From Elusimicrobia bacterium UBA5214 (GTDB lineage Bacteria; Elusimicrobiota; UBA5214): a stretch of 30,899 bases of DNA. The position numbers were made by a program, and so were the translations under genes. Below are positions 6,930 through 15,340 of this stretch, in pieces; within the stretch, counting starts at the first letter, position 1, and every line of letters starts with the position of its first letter. The notes under the pieces were generated by a model, which was given only the letters and a program-made list of their open reading frames with translations, ran no database searches and was not told where the DNA came from. The stretch spans positions 35,361 through 66,259 of the forward strand of contig DHVG01000013.1 in the NCBI GenBank assembly GCA_002412545.1, written 5' to 3'.

Positions 6930-7040
6930 AAATATGCCTCATTTACATTGATTACGGTGATTCGTCGCCGGTAGATTAATCGCTGTAATCGCCTTTCGTA
7001 ATCGCTGAAATCAAGTTTCACTTTTGTGAAACTATTTAGA
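6930..7040. repeat. pgsA-pgpA spacer with hairpin and GCGATTAC repeats
   Basis: An 8-bp stem with a 4-base loop, AGTTTCAC-tttt-GTGAAACT, lies at 7014-7033 just after the pgsA stop, without a U-tract. It is followed by three degenerate copies of GCGATTAC on the minus strand (6975-7010). Confidence 0.5.
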
Positions 7041-7676
7041 TTATCCGACTAATAACTCGCGATTTTTACGAATATAACCGATTCCGGAGATAAGTGTCAA
7101 AATTGTAGTAATGAACATCAACACGAAAGGCGCTAAATGAAGTATCCAGCCGAGGTCACCACGCCAGTCGGAAAATCTTTTCAGTTCACCAACTTTAATC
7201 CCCCAAAACTTATGTACCGCTGAGTTAACTATAAGAATAACTAAAATTGTAATAATTGCGACTATCTGGGAAGTTGTCTTGAATTTACCCGCTTTCTCGG
7301 CGGCAAGAATTTTATTTTTTGCTGCTCCTAAAGTCCGTAAACCGGTAATCATAAATTCTCTACTGATAATCAAAACAACCATCCAACCGGGAATATACAG
7401 TTCTTTCAATTCAACAAAAGAAATTAACGCTGCAGAAATAAGCATTTTATCGGCTAAAGGGTCAAGAAACTTGCCGGAATCAGTCACTATATTCCGTTTG
7501 CGAGCAACCATCCCATCCCAAGCATCAGTCAAAGAGGCAAAAATAAAAATAAAGAGAGCGAAAATACGAGTATAAATATTATCCACAAACATAAAAAGCA
7601 TAAAAAAAGGAATAAGTAAAATACGGAGAAGAGTAAGTTGGTTTGCCGGGTTCAGTTTTAAGCCAAGAAAGTCCAT
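7041..7676 (-). CDS. pgsA: CDP-diacylglycerol-glycerol-3-phosphate 3-phosphatidyltransferase
   Basis: PgsA makes phosphatidylglycerophosphate from CDP-diacylglycerol and glycerol 3-phosphate in the inner membrane. The CDP-alcohol phosphotransferase signature D-x2-D-G-x2-A-R-x8-G-x3-D-x3-D is complete (DAWDGMVARK...GKFLDPLADK, about residues 51-76 from the ATG at 7676). About six hydrophobic helices follow. A GTG six codons upstream (7694) is an alternative start, but the ATG gives the usual NPANQLTLLRI N-terminus. The adjacent pgpA completes phosphatidylglycerol synthesis. A longer than usual linker (about residues 145-170) precedes the last helices. Confidence 0.93.
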   Translation of the reverse strand: MDFLGLKLNPANQLTLLRILLIPFFMLFMFVDNIYTRIFALFIFIFASLTDAWDGMVARKRNIVTDSGKFLDPLADKMLISAALISFVELKELYIPGWMVVLIISREFMITGLRTLGAAKNKILAAEKAGKFKTTSQIVAIITILVILIVNSAVHKFWGIKVGELKRFSDWRGDLGWILHLAPFVLMFITTILTLISGIGYIRKNRELLVG

Positions 7677-7784
7677 TTTCTTTGTACAGAACACAGATGC
7701 AGACAGATTCTTGCGGATTCAAACAGAAGATAATCCATTATCCGTTTGCATCAGTGATAATCTGTCTGAATCGAAATTACATAA
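7677..7784. repeat. lolA-pgsA spacer with degenerate inverted repeats
   Basis: Words such as cagacagattc, gcggattcaaacag, atccgtttgcat and aatctgtctgaat repeat in both orientations, making a loose imperfect palindrome around 7700-7775. No gene is seen. Confidence 0.45.
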
Positions 7785-8456
7785 TTAATCCAAGGAAAGG
7801 ATATTTACATCTTCCGGTGGATGAAAATGAAAAAATTCATCTTCTATCTTAGTATTAATTTCTATATCTTTTATTTCGGTTACTACGCTTACCGTTTCGG
7901 CAGTCAATTCAGTTTTCAGAGGTAAATAAGTATCCGAAGAAATATAAAATTTTATTTTTATTTCTTTTCTCTTTTTTGGTTTAAGCGAGAGAAGAAAAAG
8001 ATTATTTTCAGTTCCAGAATATTCCAGCTCGTAGTTTTTATCTAGTTTTTTTACTGAATCAACATAATTAAAAATTTCTTCGGGCACAAAACCATACTTA
8101 CTTAAGGATTCCCATTTTTCTACGATTACTTGTTTATATTTAGGTGTATAAATCCATACCTTTTCCCCGTTTGAAACAACGGTCTGTTCCGGGAAAGGAG
8201 TTTTTTCACCAGTGAAAGTTTTCAAATATACTTTGTCCGGTTTCTTATATACTGCCGAACCAGAAATTTGGTATTTTTCTTTAGTCAAAGATATTTCTAT
8301 CTCTTGAAAGAAATTAAATTTGATATCCGAAATTGTTGTATCTTTCTGGTCAATTTTTTCCAGTAACTCCTCAAGAGTCAATCCTTGTGCCAAAATAGGA
8401 ATAACCGATAACTGATAACCGATGATTAATAACCAGACGAAAAAAATTTTTTTCAT
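7785..8456 (-). CDS. lolA: LolA-like outer-membrane lipoprotein carrier protein
   Basis: Periplasmic chaperone that would carry lipoproteins from the LolCDE complex to the outer membrane. The 223 residues begin with a signal peptide (about 1-23, ending ILAQG). The LolA-like barrel follows: SDIKFNFFQEIEIS, SGSAVYKKPDKVYLKT, VVSNGEKVWIYTPKYKQVIVEK and LKTELTAE. It directly follows ftsK, as in E. coli, which supports the call. The signal peptide core (IIGYQLSVIP) is encoded by a 7-base-period repeat of GGTTATC/AGTTATC units at 8401-8434, so part of this export signal appears to derive from a dispersed repeat. True LolA versus a diverged paralogue cannot be settled by eye. Confidence 0.82.
   Translation of the reverse strand: MKKIFFVWLLIIGYQLSVIPILAQGLTLEELLEKIDQKDTTISDIKFNFFQEIEISLTKEKYQISGSAVYKKPDKVYLKTFTGEKTPFPEQTVVSNGEKVWIYTPKYKQVIVEKWESLSKYGFVPEEIFNYVDSVKKLDKNYELEYSGTENNLFLLSLKPKKRKEIKIKFYISSDTYLPLKTELTAETVSVVTEIKDIEINTKIEDEFFHFHPPEDVNILSLD
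8401..8434 (-). repeat. 7-base-period repeat inside the lolA signal sequence
   Basis: Units GGTTATC, AGTTATC and GGTTATT follow each other at exactly seven bases on the minus strand and encode the hydrophobic core of the signal peptide. Confidence 0.6.
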
Positions 8457-8480
8457 CTTTTAACTTTTAACTCTAAACTA

Positions 8481-10619
8481 TTAACTATTTTTACTTTGCA
8501 AGTAATCATTAATCTTTTCAAAATTTATTTTCCACGATTTTGACCCTTCCGGTTTGTAAACGAACCCTTCCCGTTCTAAATATCCAAGCACCAGAGCATA
8601 CTTATGACCGATTTTATCATCAGCACGGAGAATATCGGAAGAAATCCGTCCTAACTTGAGGGTAAGGCCTAAAGCATAATTGATTAGTTCTTTCATTTCA
8701 CTATCTTCTTCTTTTCCCAATTCTTTTGTTTGCGCAAAAATATCTTCATATGCTGGCGGTAACTGTTTCTTAATAAATTGCACTACCCGTTCTACTTCTT
8801 TCTCGGAAACATAAGCACCGTGTAAACGTATCGGACGACTTGCACCGGTAGGTAAGAATAACATATCTCCTTTACCGAGTAAATCTTCTGCCCCTTGGGT
8901 ATCCAAAATGACTCTTGAATCTACTTTAGAAAGAACCTGGAAAGCAATCCGTGCCGGTAGGTTTGCTTTAATTACGCCAGTAATTACATCTACCGAAGGT
9001 CTTTGGGTAGCTAAAATCAAATGGATTCCTACCGCACGTGCCATCTGGGCTAAACGCATAATCCCATCTTCCACCTCTCGGGGAGCAATCAGCATCAAGT
9101 CGGCTAACTCATCAATAATCACAACAATATAAAATTCTTTTGTCTTCTTTTCTTTTTCCATCAATTGATTATAACTTTCAATATTGCGGACAGTAGCTTG
9201 GGCAAATTTTTCGTAACGGTGTTCCATAACTTTAACCAGTTTTTCTAACGATTTTGCTGCCTCTTTAGGATTAGTAATTACCGCTACTTCTTCTGCGGGT
9301 TTACCCGGGTCGTAGAGATGAGGTATATCATCATAAATCGGTAATTCTAAACGTTTAGGGTCAATAAGTAAAAATTTCACCTCTTCCGGTGTTGCTTTAT
9401 AAATAATACTGGTAATAATTGAATGAATACAGACACTCTTCCCTGAACCAGTAGCACCGGCAATCAAAAGATGGGGCATCGGAGCAAGGTCAGTGATATA
9501 TGGTTCACCGGCAGTTGTTTTCCCCAAAGCAAAGGTCAGTTTAGAATCCGCCTTTCTAAATTCTTCCGAGGCGATAATTTCTTTCAAAGCGACAATACTT
9601 ATTTTCGGGTTAGGAATTTCTATTCCTACCGCCGCTTTATCCGGGACCGGAGCTAAAACACGCACACTGGATGCTTGCATTGCTAAAGCGATATCATCAG
9701 AGAGATTCACTATTGACTGAATTTTTACTCCCGGTGCCGGTTGTAAATCATACCGGGTAATTGTCGGTCCAGGATTAATTTCAATTATTTTTGCATCAAT
9801 ATTAAAATCATTTAAAGTTTTCTCTAAAAGTTTGGCTTTTTCTCGTAAATCTTCTTCCCGCAAGTTGGCTTCCATAATTTCCGGTTCGTTAAGCAAATCA
9901 AGTGAAGGGAAGATATATTCTTGCTCTTTTTTTTCCACTACCGGCATATGTTTTTTAGCGGTTTTCTCCAGCGGAAGAGGTTCAACTTCTTCTTTTTCCT
10001 GAGGAGAAGAAATTACTGCTGGTTTTACCGGCGGGATATCTTTACTGGTTTCAACTGGTGTAACTACCGGTGGTTTAATCGGAGGAACAAGTTTTTTCTC
10101 CCGAATAGTTCTTTTTCGCTCTTGTTGCCATTCTTGCCAATCAGTAATAATTTTTTCTTTTAACGAGGTGATCACCTCAGAAATAAATCCAATTAAAGAA
10201 AATTTTGTACCTAAGTTGAGAGAAAGAAGAAAAAAAGTAAAAGTAAGTAAAATAGTAACTGTTTTACCAAATAAATCAAGCAATATTCCGGACAAAATTT
10301 TGCCGATATAACCACCAAAATTTTGGCTAAAGAAGACGTTACTTAAGAAAAGAGAAAAAGCAAAAATCAGAAGAATTTGACCGAAGAGTTTAGATTTAAC
10401 TCTTTCTGGATAACGTACAAGAAGTATCCGCACACTCCAAACACCAAAGAAAAGAAGGAAAAGGTATGCTCCTTGACCAAAAACCGTGGTCAAAATATTC
10501 CTCAACCAAGGACCAAAAGCACCTGCAGTTGCTGGAAAGAGTAAACAGTAATAAGCAATCAAAGTGGATACTAAAAGCAGTAATCCAACAATCTCATTTT
10601 TTCTTTGCTTTTTTTTCAT
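8481..10619 (-). CDS. ftsK: DNA translocase FtsK
   Basis: Septum-located DNA pump that segregates chromosomes and activates XerD at dif. The 712 residues run from the ATG at 10619, which overlaps the uppP stop as ATGA; an upstream in-frame start would lie deep inside uppP. Order: about four transmembrane helices (residues 10-145), a Pro/Lys/Glu-rich linker (about 165-240), the alpha/beta motor with Walker A GATGSGKS (388-395), Walker B VVIIDELADLM and LATQRPSVDVITGVIKAN, then a C-terminal gamma winged-helix domain (about 640-700) that reads KOPS-like motifs. The linker is short compared with E. coli, as in many bacteria. lolA follows after 24 bases. Confidence 0.97.
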   Translation of the reverse strand: MKKKQRKNEIVGLLLLVSTLIAYYCLLFPATAGAFGPWLRNILTTVFGQGAYLFLLFFGVWSVRILLVRYPERVKSKLFGQILLIFAFSLFLSNVFFSQNFGGYIGKILSGILLDLFGKTVTILLTFTFFLLSLNLGTKFSLIGFISEVITSLKEKIITDWQEWQQERKRTIREKKLVPPIKPPVVTPVETSKDIPPVKPAVISSPQEKEEVEPLPLEKTAKKHMPVVEKKEQEYIFPSLDLLNEPEIMEANLREEDLREKAKLLEKTLNDFNIDAKIIEINPGPTITRYDLQPAPGVKIQSIVNLSDDIALAMQASSVRVLAPVPDKAAVGIEIPNPKISIVALKEIIASEEFRKADSKLTFALGKTTAGEPYITDLAPMPHLLIAGATGSGKSVCIHSIITSIIYKATPEEVKFLLIDPKRLELPIYDDIPHLYDPGKPAEEVAVITNPKEAAKSLEKLVKVMEHRYEKFAQATVRNIESYNQLMEKEKKTKEFYIVVIIDELADLMLIAPREVEDGIMRLAQMARAVGIHLILATQRPSVDVITGVIKANLPARIAFQVLSKVDSRVILDTQGAEDLLGKGDMLFLPTGASRPIRLHGAYVSEKEVERVVQFIKKQLPPAYEDIFAQTKELGKEEDSEMKELINYALGLTLKLGRISSDILRADDKIGHKYALVLGYLEREGFVYKPEGSKSWKINFEKINDYLQSKNS

Positions 10620-11392
10620 CTTTTTATAAAGGCAAGAATTAATACTGTAAGTCCAAGAAACCAGCAATAATAACTAAAAAACTTCCAGTTATGTTTCAGT
10701 AAACTGCGCCATAATAATTTTAAACTAAGTAAACCAAAAAGGAAAGCAAAAAACATACCCGGAAGATAAAGAACCAACTCTCTATTTATCAACGAAAAGT
10801 TACTCTCTAATAGTTTAATTACGGTTACACCAAAAATCGCTGGTAGAGATAAAAGGAAAGAAAATTCAGCAGCAAAAGTTGGTGACCAACCAAGAATTAT
10901 CCCAGTAGAAATTGTTGAACCGGAACGGGAAATACCCGGAAGTAAAGCAATACCCTGCACTAAACCTACAAGAAACGCATTGCGAATATTTTGTTTTTTA
11001 TTTCTTTCCGGTAAAGATTTCTTTTCCGCAACCCAGAGAAGCAAACCGGTAATCAAAAGAAAAAATGCCGGATAGAAAACAGTATTAAATGCACGCTCAA
11101 ATATTTTACCGAAAGTGAAACCAATTATCGCCGTAGGGAGAGAGGCAATAAAAATCAATTTTACTGCATTTACACCATCCGGGGTGAATTTAAGTATTTC
11201 TTTTATTCTCGCCCAAAAAAAAATTATTGTTACTAAGAAAGTAGAAAAATGTAGTAGTGAATCGAAAAGTAACGGTGGTTCTTTCAGCCGAAAAAAATGT
11301 TGAAAAAAAACCAAATGCGCAGAAGAAGAAATTGGTAGGAATTCAGTAATTCCTTGAATTATACCTAAAAATATAGATTGTCCGAGATTCAT
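10616..11392 (-). CDS. uppP: undecaprenyl-diphosphatase UppP (BacA)
   Basis: Integral membrane phosphatase that recycles undecaprenyl pyrophosphate to the monophosphate carrier for peptidoglycan and surface polysaccharide synthesis. Loss lowers bacitracin tolerance in other bacteria. The 258 residues show both active-site signatures: QGITEFLPISSSAHL (13-27) and PGISRSGST (152-160). About eight hydrophobic helices are present. The start at 11392 shares its A with the TAA of the upstream DUF2582 gene (TAATG), and the stop overlaps ftsK, so translation is probably coupled across all three. Confidence 0.96.
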   Translation of the reverse strand: MNLGQSIFLGIIQGITEFLPISSSAHLVFFQHFFRLKEPPLLFDSLLHFSTFLVTIIFFWARIKEILKFTPDGVNAVKLIFIASLPTAIIGFTFGKIFERAFNTVFYPAFFLLITGLLLWVAEKKSLPERNKKQNIRNAFLVGLVQGIALLPGISRSGSTISTGIILGWSPTFAAEFSFLLSLPAIFGVTVIKLLESNFSLINRELVLYLPGMFFAFLFGLLSLKLLWRSLLKHNWKFFSYYCWFLGLTVLILAFIKR

Positions 11393-11592
11393 TATCGTCT
11401 TAAAGAAATTTTATAGGTATAGTCAGATTCAAGAAGATTAATTTTATTTTCTCGTGCCAACCAGCCAAGAGCTAAAAAAATTAAACTGTTAGAATAACCG
11501 AGACTAAACTTTATCTCGGCTACATTTACTTCTCCATGCTCGTCTAAATAATGCCAAATTTCTCCTGCAATTTTACCGATTAAATCTTCCAT
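11392..11592 (-). CDS. small winged-helix protein (DUF2582 type)
   Basis: A 66-residue protein. The pattern IGKIAGEIWHYLDEHGEVNVAEIK...LIFLALGWLARENKINL matches the small stand-alone winged-helix family DUF2582, whose members are presumed DNA- or protein-binding regulators with no established target. The LALGWLARE recognition-helix region is the hallmark. It lies between accB and uppP in the long gene train, with a 1-base overlap with uppP. Confidence 0.72.
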   Translation of the reverse strand: MEDLIGKIAGEIWHYLDEHGEVNVAEIKFSLGYSNSLIFLALGWLARENKINLLESDYTYKISLRR

Positions 11593-11624
11593 CTAAATTA
11601 ACCTTCTAATCCCGCAATGAAGTT

Positions 11625-12059
11625 CTACGGGGCTATTAAACTAATCGCGAATATTTCCTGTCCGGCAAGAACTAAATGCCCGTTTTCAACAAATATTTTT
11701 TCTATTCGACACCGTGCATCAGCTAAAATTTCATTCATTACTTTCATTGCTTCTATGATACAAATGGTTTGTCCTTTTTCCACAACTTGTCCTGGTTCAA
11801 CAAAAGATTGTGCTTTCGCTGAAGGAGCACGGTAAAAAATACCGGTCAATGGTGATTTTATTGTCGGTAGAGAAATTTTTTCCTCTTTTTTAGTTGGTAG
11901 AGGAGTAATCGGGGCGAGGACTGGTTTTTCTTTCTGGCGTCGTTTCAAACGAATTTTAAACTCTTCTTCTGCCAAGTCAAGTGAAGAAAGCCCCTCCTGA
12001 CACATAAAGTTATAAACCCGTTTTATTTCTTCCCAATCTTCTGTGTTTTTCTTTTTCAT
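11625..12059 (-). CDS. accB: biotin carboxyl carrier protein of acetyl-CoA carboxylase
   Basis: BCCP carries biotin between the carboxylase and carboxyltransferase halves of acetyl-CoA carboxylase. The 144 residues include an N-terminal helical segment (1-45) and a charged/Pro linker. The biotinyl domain (about 66-144) has the biotinylation motif EAMKVMNE with K106 and the preceding SPLTGIFYRAPS typical of AccB, including the thumb. The gene begins immediately after the pnp stop (TAA-ATG). accC, the usual partner, is not adjacent, which is uncommon. A pyruvate or oxaloacetate decarboxylase biotin domain is less likely given the AccB-type thumb. Confidence 0.88.
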   Translation of the reverse strand: MKKKNTEDWEEIKRVYNFMCQEGLSSLDLAEEEFKIRLKRRQKEKPVLAPITPLPTKKEEKISLPTIKSPLTGIFYRAPSAKAQSFVEPGQVVEKGQTICIIEAMKVMNEILADARCRIEKIFVENGHLVLAGQEIFAISLIAP

Positions 12060-14189
12060 TTATTTTTCTATCTTTTTTAAAGTTGGTAATTCTTTATTTT
12101 TCAATTCACGCAATGCTTGTTTACGCGAGAGAACAATTCTCCCTTCCGAATCAATCTCAGTCAATTTTACGATAATCTCATCACCTTCATGCACAATATC
12201 TTCAACTTGTGCTACTCTATTTTCATCTAATTGACTAATATGTACCAATCCTTCTTTACCGGGTAAAATTTCTACAAAAGCACCAAATTTTGTTATCCGT
12301 AAAGCTTTACCTTTATAAATTTTTCCCACTTCTACATCTGCCGTATAATATTCAACCATCTGTCGGGCAAGTTCTAAAGATTCCGTATCCGCTGCGGTAA
12401 TTGACACTTTACCCTCGTCCTGAATATCAATTTCTGTCCCCGTTTCTTCAGTAATCTTGCGAATGTTTTTCCCACCCGGACCGATTAGTGCACCAATTTT
12501 TTCTTCCGGGATTTGCATTTGTATCATCCGTGGAGCAAAGGTAGAAATCTCTGCCCGCGGTGTCTTAATTACTTCTTCCATCTTCTCTAAGACAAAAAAA
12601 CGAGCATTTTTTGCTTCTAAGAGCAGATCTTGGACAATATCCAAATTTATTCCTTTTTTATCTTTTACATCCATCTGTAAGACGGTAATTCCTTTGTGTG
12701 TCCCGGCAACTTTAAGGTCTAAATCACCGGCATGGTCTTCCAAACCAACAATGTCAGTCAAAATTACATATTTTTCTCCTTCTTTCACCAAACCCATCGC
12801 AATACCCGCTACCGCTGAGGAAACCGAAACACCAGCATCAAATAGAGCTAAACTACCACCACATACTGAAGCCATTGAAGAAGAACCGTTAGATTCCAGA
12901 ATATCCGAAACGATTCTTATAGTATAAGGGAAATTCTCTTCTACGGGGAGTACCACTTCTAAAGCACGCTTGGCAAGCATTCCATGTCCAATTTCTCTAC
13001 GTCCAGGACCGCGGTTTGGCCGTACTTCGCCAGTGGAGAAAGGTGGAAAATTATAGTGAACCAAGAAACGTTCCTTATACTCACCGGTCAATTCATCCAT
13101 TACCTGCATATCTTCACTGCTCCCAAGTGTTACCGTAACCAAAGCCTGTGTCTGCCCACGAGTAAAAATTGCTGAACCATGAGTACGCGGAAGAATACCT
13201 ACCGCGCAATTTATTTCCCTTATCTCATCAGGTTTACGTCCATCGGGACGGATTCCTTGGTTAAGAATCAAATATCTTAACCGTTGATAAAAAACATTTT
13301 CAATAATTCTGTTGAGTGTTTTTTCATCAACCTGGGGAATATATTTATCAATAGTTATTTTTTTAGTTTCTTCTAATTTCTTTTCTCTTTCTTTCTTTTC
13401 TCTAAACCGTAATGTTTCATCAATTAAAGGGGACAGAAAAGAAACAATTTCCCGGGAGAGATTCTCTTCAATATCTATTTTATTTACTTTTGAAAGTACC
13501 AATTTTGGCTTACTGGCAGTAAGAATTTCTTTTTCAAGTTCAATAATTGCTTTGATTTCTCTCTCTGCTACTTTTAATGCTTCACTAATTATTTCTTCCG
13601 GTATTTCTTTTGCGCTACCCTCAACCATAATTATACCCTCTTCAGTTCCAGCAACAATAATATCCAAATCTGAATGTTCAAGTTGGGATAAGGTCGGATT
13701 AACAATAAATTCATTTTCTAAACGACCGATACGGGTCACACCCAACAATTTACTAAACGGTATATCGGAAACATTTAGAGCTACCGAAGCTCCGAGTAAA
13801 GAAAGAACTGCCGGGTCATTATCCGTATCTACGGATAAAACGGTTACCATCACTTGCACTTCACGGTCAAAATCTTCTTCAAAAAGAGGACGGATTGCAC
13901 GGTCAGTCAAACGACTAATCAGTATTTCCCGTTCTCGTGGTCTCCCTTCACGTTTATAAAATCCTCCCGGTATTTTACCGGCAGCGTAAGTGCGTTCCCG
14001 GTAATCAACAGTCAAAGGCAAAAAACCATACTCTTCAGCAGGAGGTTCACCAAGACAGACGGTGACTAAAACCACCGTATCACCAAATTGGACCAATGCT
14101 GTCCCATTCGCCTGTCGGGCAATATCACCAATTTCAACCTTTAATGTTCTTCCGTAGAGTTGTTTTTCAATTTTATTCATTTTATTCAT
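12060..14189 (-). CDS. pnp: polyribonucleotide nucleotidyltransferase (PNPase)
   Basis: 3'-5' phosphorolytic exoribonuclease of RNA decay and quality control, acting as a trimer. The 709 residues contain the first RNase PH domain (about 10-145), an all-helical linker and the second RNase PH domain (about 315-535). The latter shows the FSTGEVRPNRGPGRREIGHG signature and GLEDHAGDLDLKVAGTHKG with the catalytic aspartates. A KH domain (IGPGGKNIRKITEETG, about 565-620) and a C-terminal S1 domain (VGKIYKGKALRITKFGAFVEILPGKEGLVHIS, about 630-698) follow. It follows rpsO by 2 bases, the classical rpsO-pnp pair. ATGs at 14189 and 14180 are both possible starts. Confidence 0.98.
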   Translation of the reverse strand: MNKMNKIEKQLYGRTLKVEIGDIARQANGTALVQFGDTVVLVTVCLGEPPAEEYGFLPLTVDYRERTYAAGKIPGGFYKREGRPREREILISRLTDRAIRPLFEEDFDREVQVMVTVLSVDTDNDPAVLSLLGASVALNVSDIPFSKLLGVTRIGRLENEFIVNPTLSQLEHSDLDIIVAGTEEGIIMVEGSAKEIPEEIISEALKVAEREIKAIIELEKEILTASKPKLVLSKVNKIDIEENLSREIVSFLSPLIDETLRFREKKEREKKLEETKKITIDKYIPQVDEKTLNRIIENVFYQRLRYLILNQGIRPDGRKPDEIREINCAVGILPRTHGSAIFTRGQTQALVTVTLGSSEDMQVMDELTGEYKERFLVHYNFPPFSTGEVRPNRGPGRREIGHGMLAKRALEVVLPVEENFPYTIRIVSDILESNGSSSMASVCGGSLALFDAGVSVSSAVAGIAMGLVKEGEKYVILTDIVGLEDHAGDLDLKVAGTHKGITVLQMDVKDKKGINLDIVQDLLLEAKNARFFVLEKMEEVIKTPRAEISTFAPRMIQMQIPEEKIGALIGPGGKNIRKITEETGTEIDIQDEGKVSITAADTESLELARQMVEYYTADVEVGKIYKGKALRITKFGAFVEILPGKEGLVHISQLDENRVAQVEDIVHEGDEIIVKLTEIDSEGRIVLSRKQALRELKNKELPTLKKIEK

Positions 14190-14191
14190 AA

Positions 14192-14461
14192 TTAACGCCG
14201 TAAATCTAATTTTTTCAAGAGGTCACTATAAACACCGACATCACAATTTTTTAGATAATTAAGTAAGCGCCTTCTTTGTCCAACTAATTTTAGTAAGCCT
14301 TCTCGCGAATGGAAATCTTTACGATGAACTTTAAGATGTTCAGTAAGATAATTAATTCTCTCAGTCAAAAGAGCAACTTGTACTGCTGAAGAGCCGGTAT
14401 CCGTCTCATGAATTTTAAATTTTTCCACGATTTCTTTTTTCTTTACTTTAGCGAATCTCAT
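14192..14461 (-). CDS. rpsO: 30S ribosomal protein S15
   Basis: An 89-residue primary 16S rRNA-binding protein. The S15 signature is fully readable: ETDTGSSAVQVALLTERINYLTEHLKVHRKDFHSREGLLKLVGQRRRLLNYLK. Its ATG overlaps the ribF stop by 4 bases, and pnp follows after 2 bases. In E. coli, S15 represses its own translation through a leader pseudoknot. Here the leader lies inside ribF and I cannot identify such a structure. Confidence 0.98.
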   Translation of the reverse strand: MRFAKVKKKEIVEKFKIHETDTGSSAVQVALLTERINYLTEHLKVHRKDFHSREGLLKLVGQRRRLLNYLKNCDVGVYSDLLKKLDLRR

Positions 14462-15333
14462 AATTCACTACCTCCCTGAAAGAAATTTTTTGTTTGAAGA
14501 ATGTCTTTTTCAATTTGTTTTTTCAAGTCTGAAGGAGTAAAAAACTTTTTCTCTTCACGAATCTTTTTTAAGAGTAAAAGTGTTAGTTCCTTCTGGTAAA
14601 GATTCCCTCGATAAGAAAATAAGTGTGTTTCTATGTTAGTTTTGTAGTTCTGAGTAGAAAATGTTGGCTGGGCACCGATATTAACAATACCTTGATATTG
14701 GTGACCATTTTTTAATACTTTTGTGATGAATACACCTCTTGGTAAAAGCAGCCCCGAATTTACTCCTAAATTCGCAGTTGGAAAACCCAACTTACTCCCT
14801 CGCCCATCTCCAAGAATAACTCTTCCACTAATTTCGTAAGGCCGTCCCAAGAGATTATTTACTTCTTCCATTTTACCTTTTTTTAGTAATTTACGGATAT
14901 TACTGGAAGATATGTTTTCCTTGTTATTTTTTAACAAAGGAACTGTTCTCACTTGAAAATTATATTTTTCGCCTAATTTTTTCAATGCGGATACATCCCC
15001 CCTTCTTAAATACCCGAAACGAAATTTTTCACCAATTACCACATATTCAGGATTGAATTTTTTTACCAAAGTATCTCTTACAAATTCTTCTGCCGAAAGA
15101 TGAAAAATATCTTCCGGATTTAAAGAGTACATTTTTATATTCCATTTTTTTAGTAGTTCTTTTTTTCCCTCTCCACTCATCAATAAAGTAGATGAATATT
15201 TTGTAGGCAAAAAAGTTAAAACTACGGGGACGAGATTCTTCTTTTTAGCTATTCTTTTCAATTCGGAAATGACTCGCTGATGTCCCCGATGTAGTCCATC
15301 AAAATTGCCAATAGTAATAACAGTCCTTCTCAT
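14458..15333 (-). CDS. ribF: bifunctional riboflavin kinase / FAD synthetase
   Basis: Makes FMN from riboflavin and then FAD. The 291 residues carry an N-terminal FAD synthetase (nucleotidyltransferase) domain with GNFDGLHRGHQ at 9-19 and ISSSNIRKLL at 141-150. The C-terminal riboflavin kinase domain has GRVILGDGRGSKLGFPTANL (170-189) and NIGAQPTF. The length is slightly short of the usual 300-315 but complete at both ends. It is between nrnA (7-base gap) and rpsO (4-base overlap). truB, commonly placed between nrnA and ribF, is absent here. Confidence 0.96.
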   Translation of the reverse strand: MRRTVITIGNFDGLHRGHQRVISELKRIAKKKNLVPVVLTFLPTKYSSTLLMSGEGKKELLKKWNIKMYSLNPEDIFHLSAEEFVRDTLVKKFNPEYVVIGEKFRFGYLRRGDVSALKKLGEKYNFQVRTVPLLKNNKENISSSNIRKLLKKGKMEEVNNLLGRPYEISGRVILGDGRGSKLGFPTANLGVNSGLLLPRGVFITKVLKNGHQYQGIVNIGAQPTFSTQNYKTNIETHLFSYRGNLYQKELTLLLLKKIREEKKFFTPSDLKKQIEKDILQTKNFFQGGSEL

Positions 15334-15340
15334 TTTTTAT

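Noticed and set aside
13429..13440. GGGGACAG word resembling the end of the accessory-block repeat
   Set aside because: It lies in conserved pnp coding sequence without the CCGAAAAAATCAG core, so it is a chance match.
13312..13959. 215-residue open frame on the plus strand opposite pnp
   Set aside because: It is entirely antisense to a well-matched PNPase; its Ser/Ile-rich content is typical of a shadow frame.
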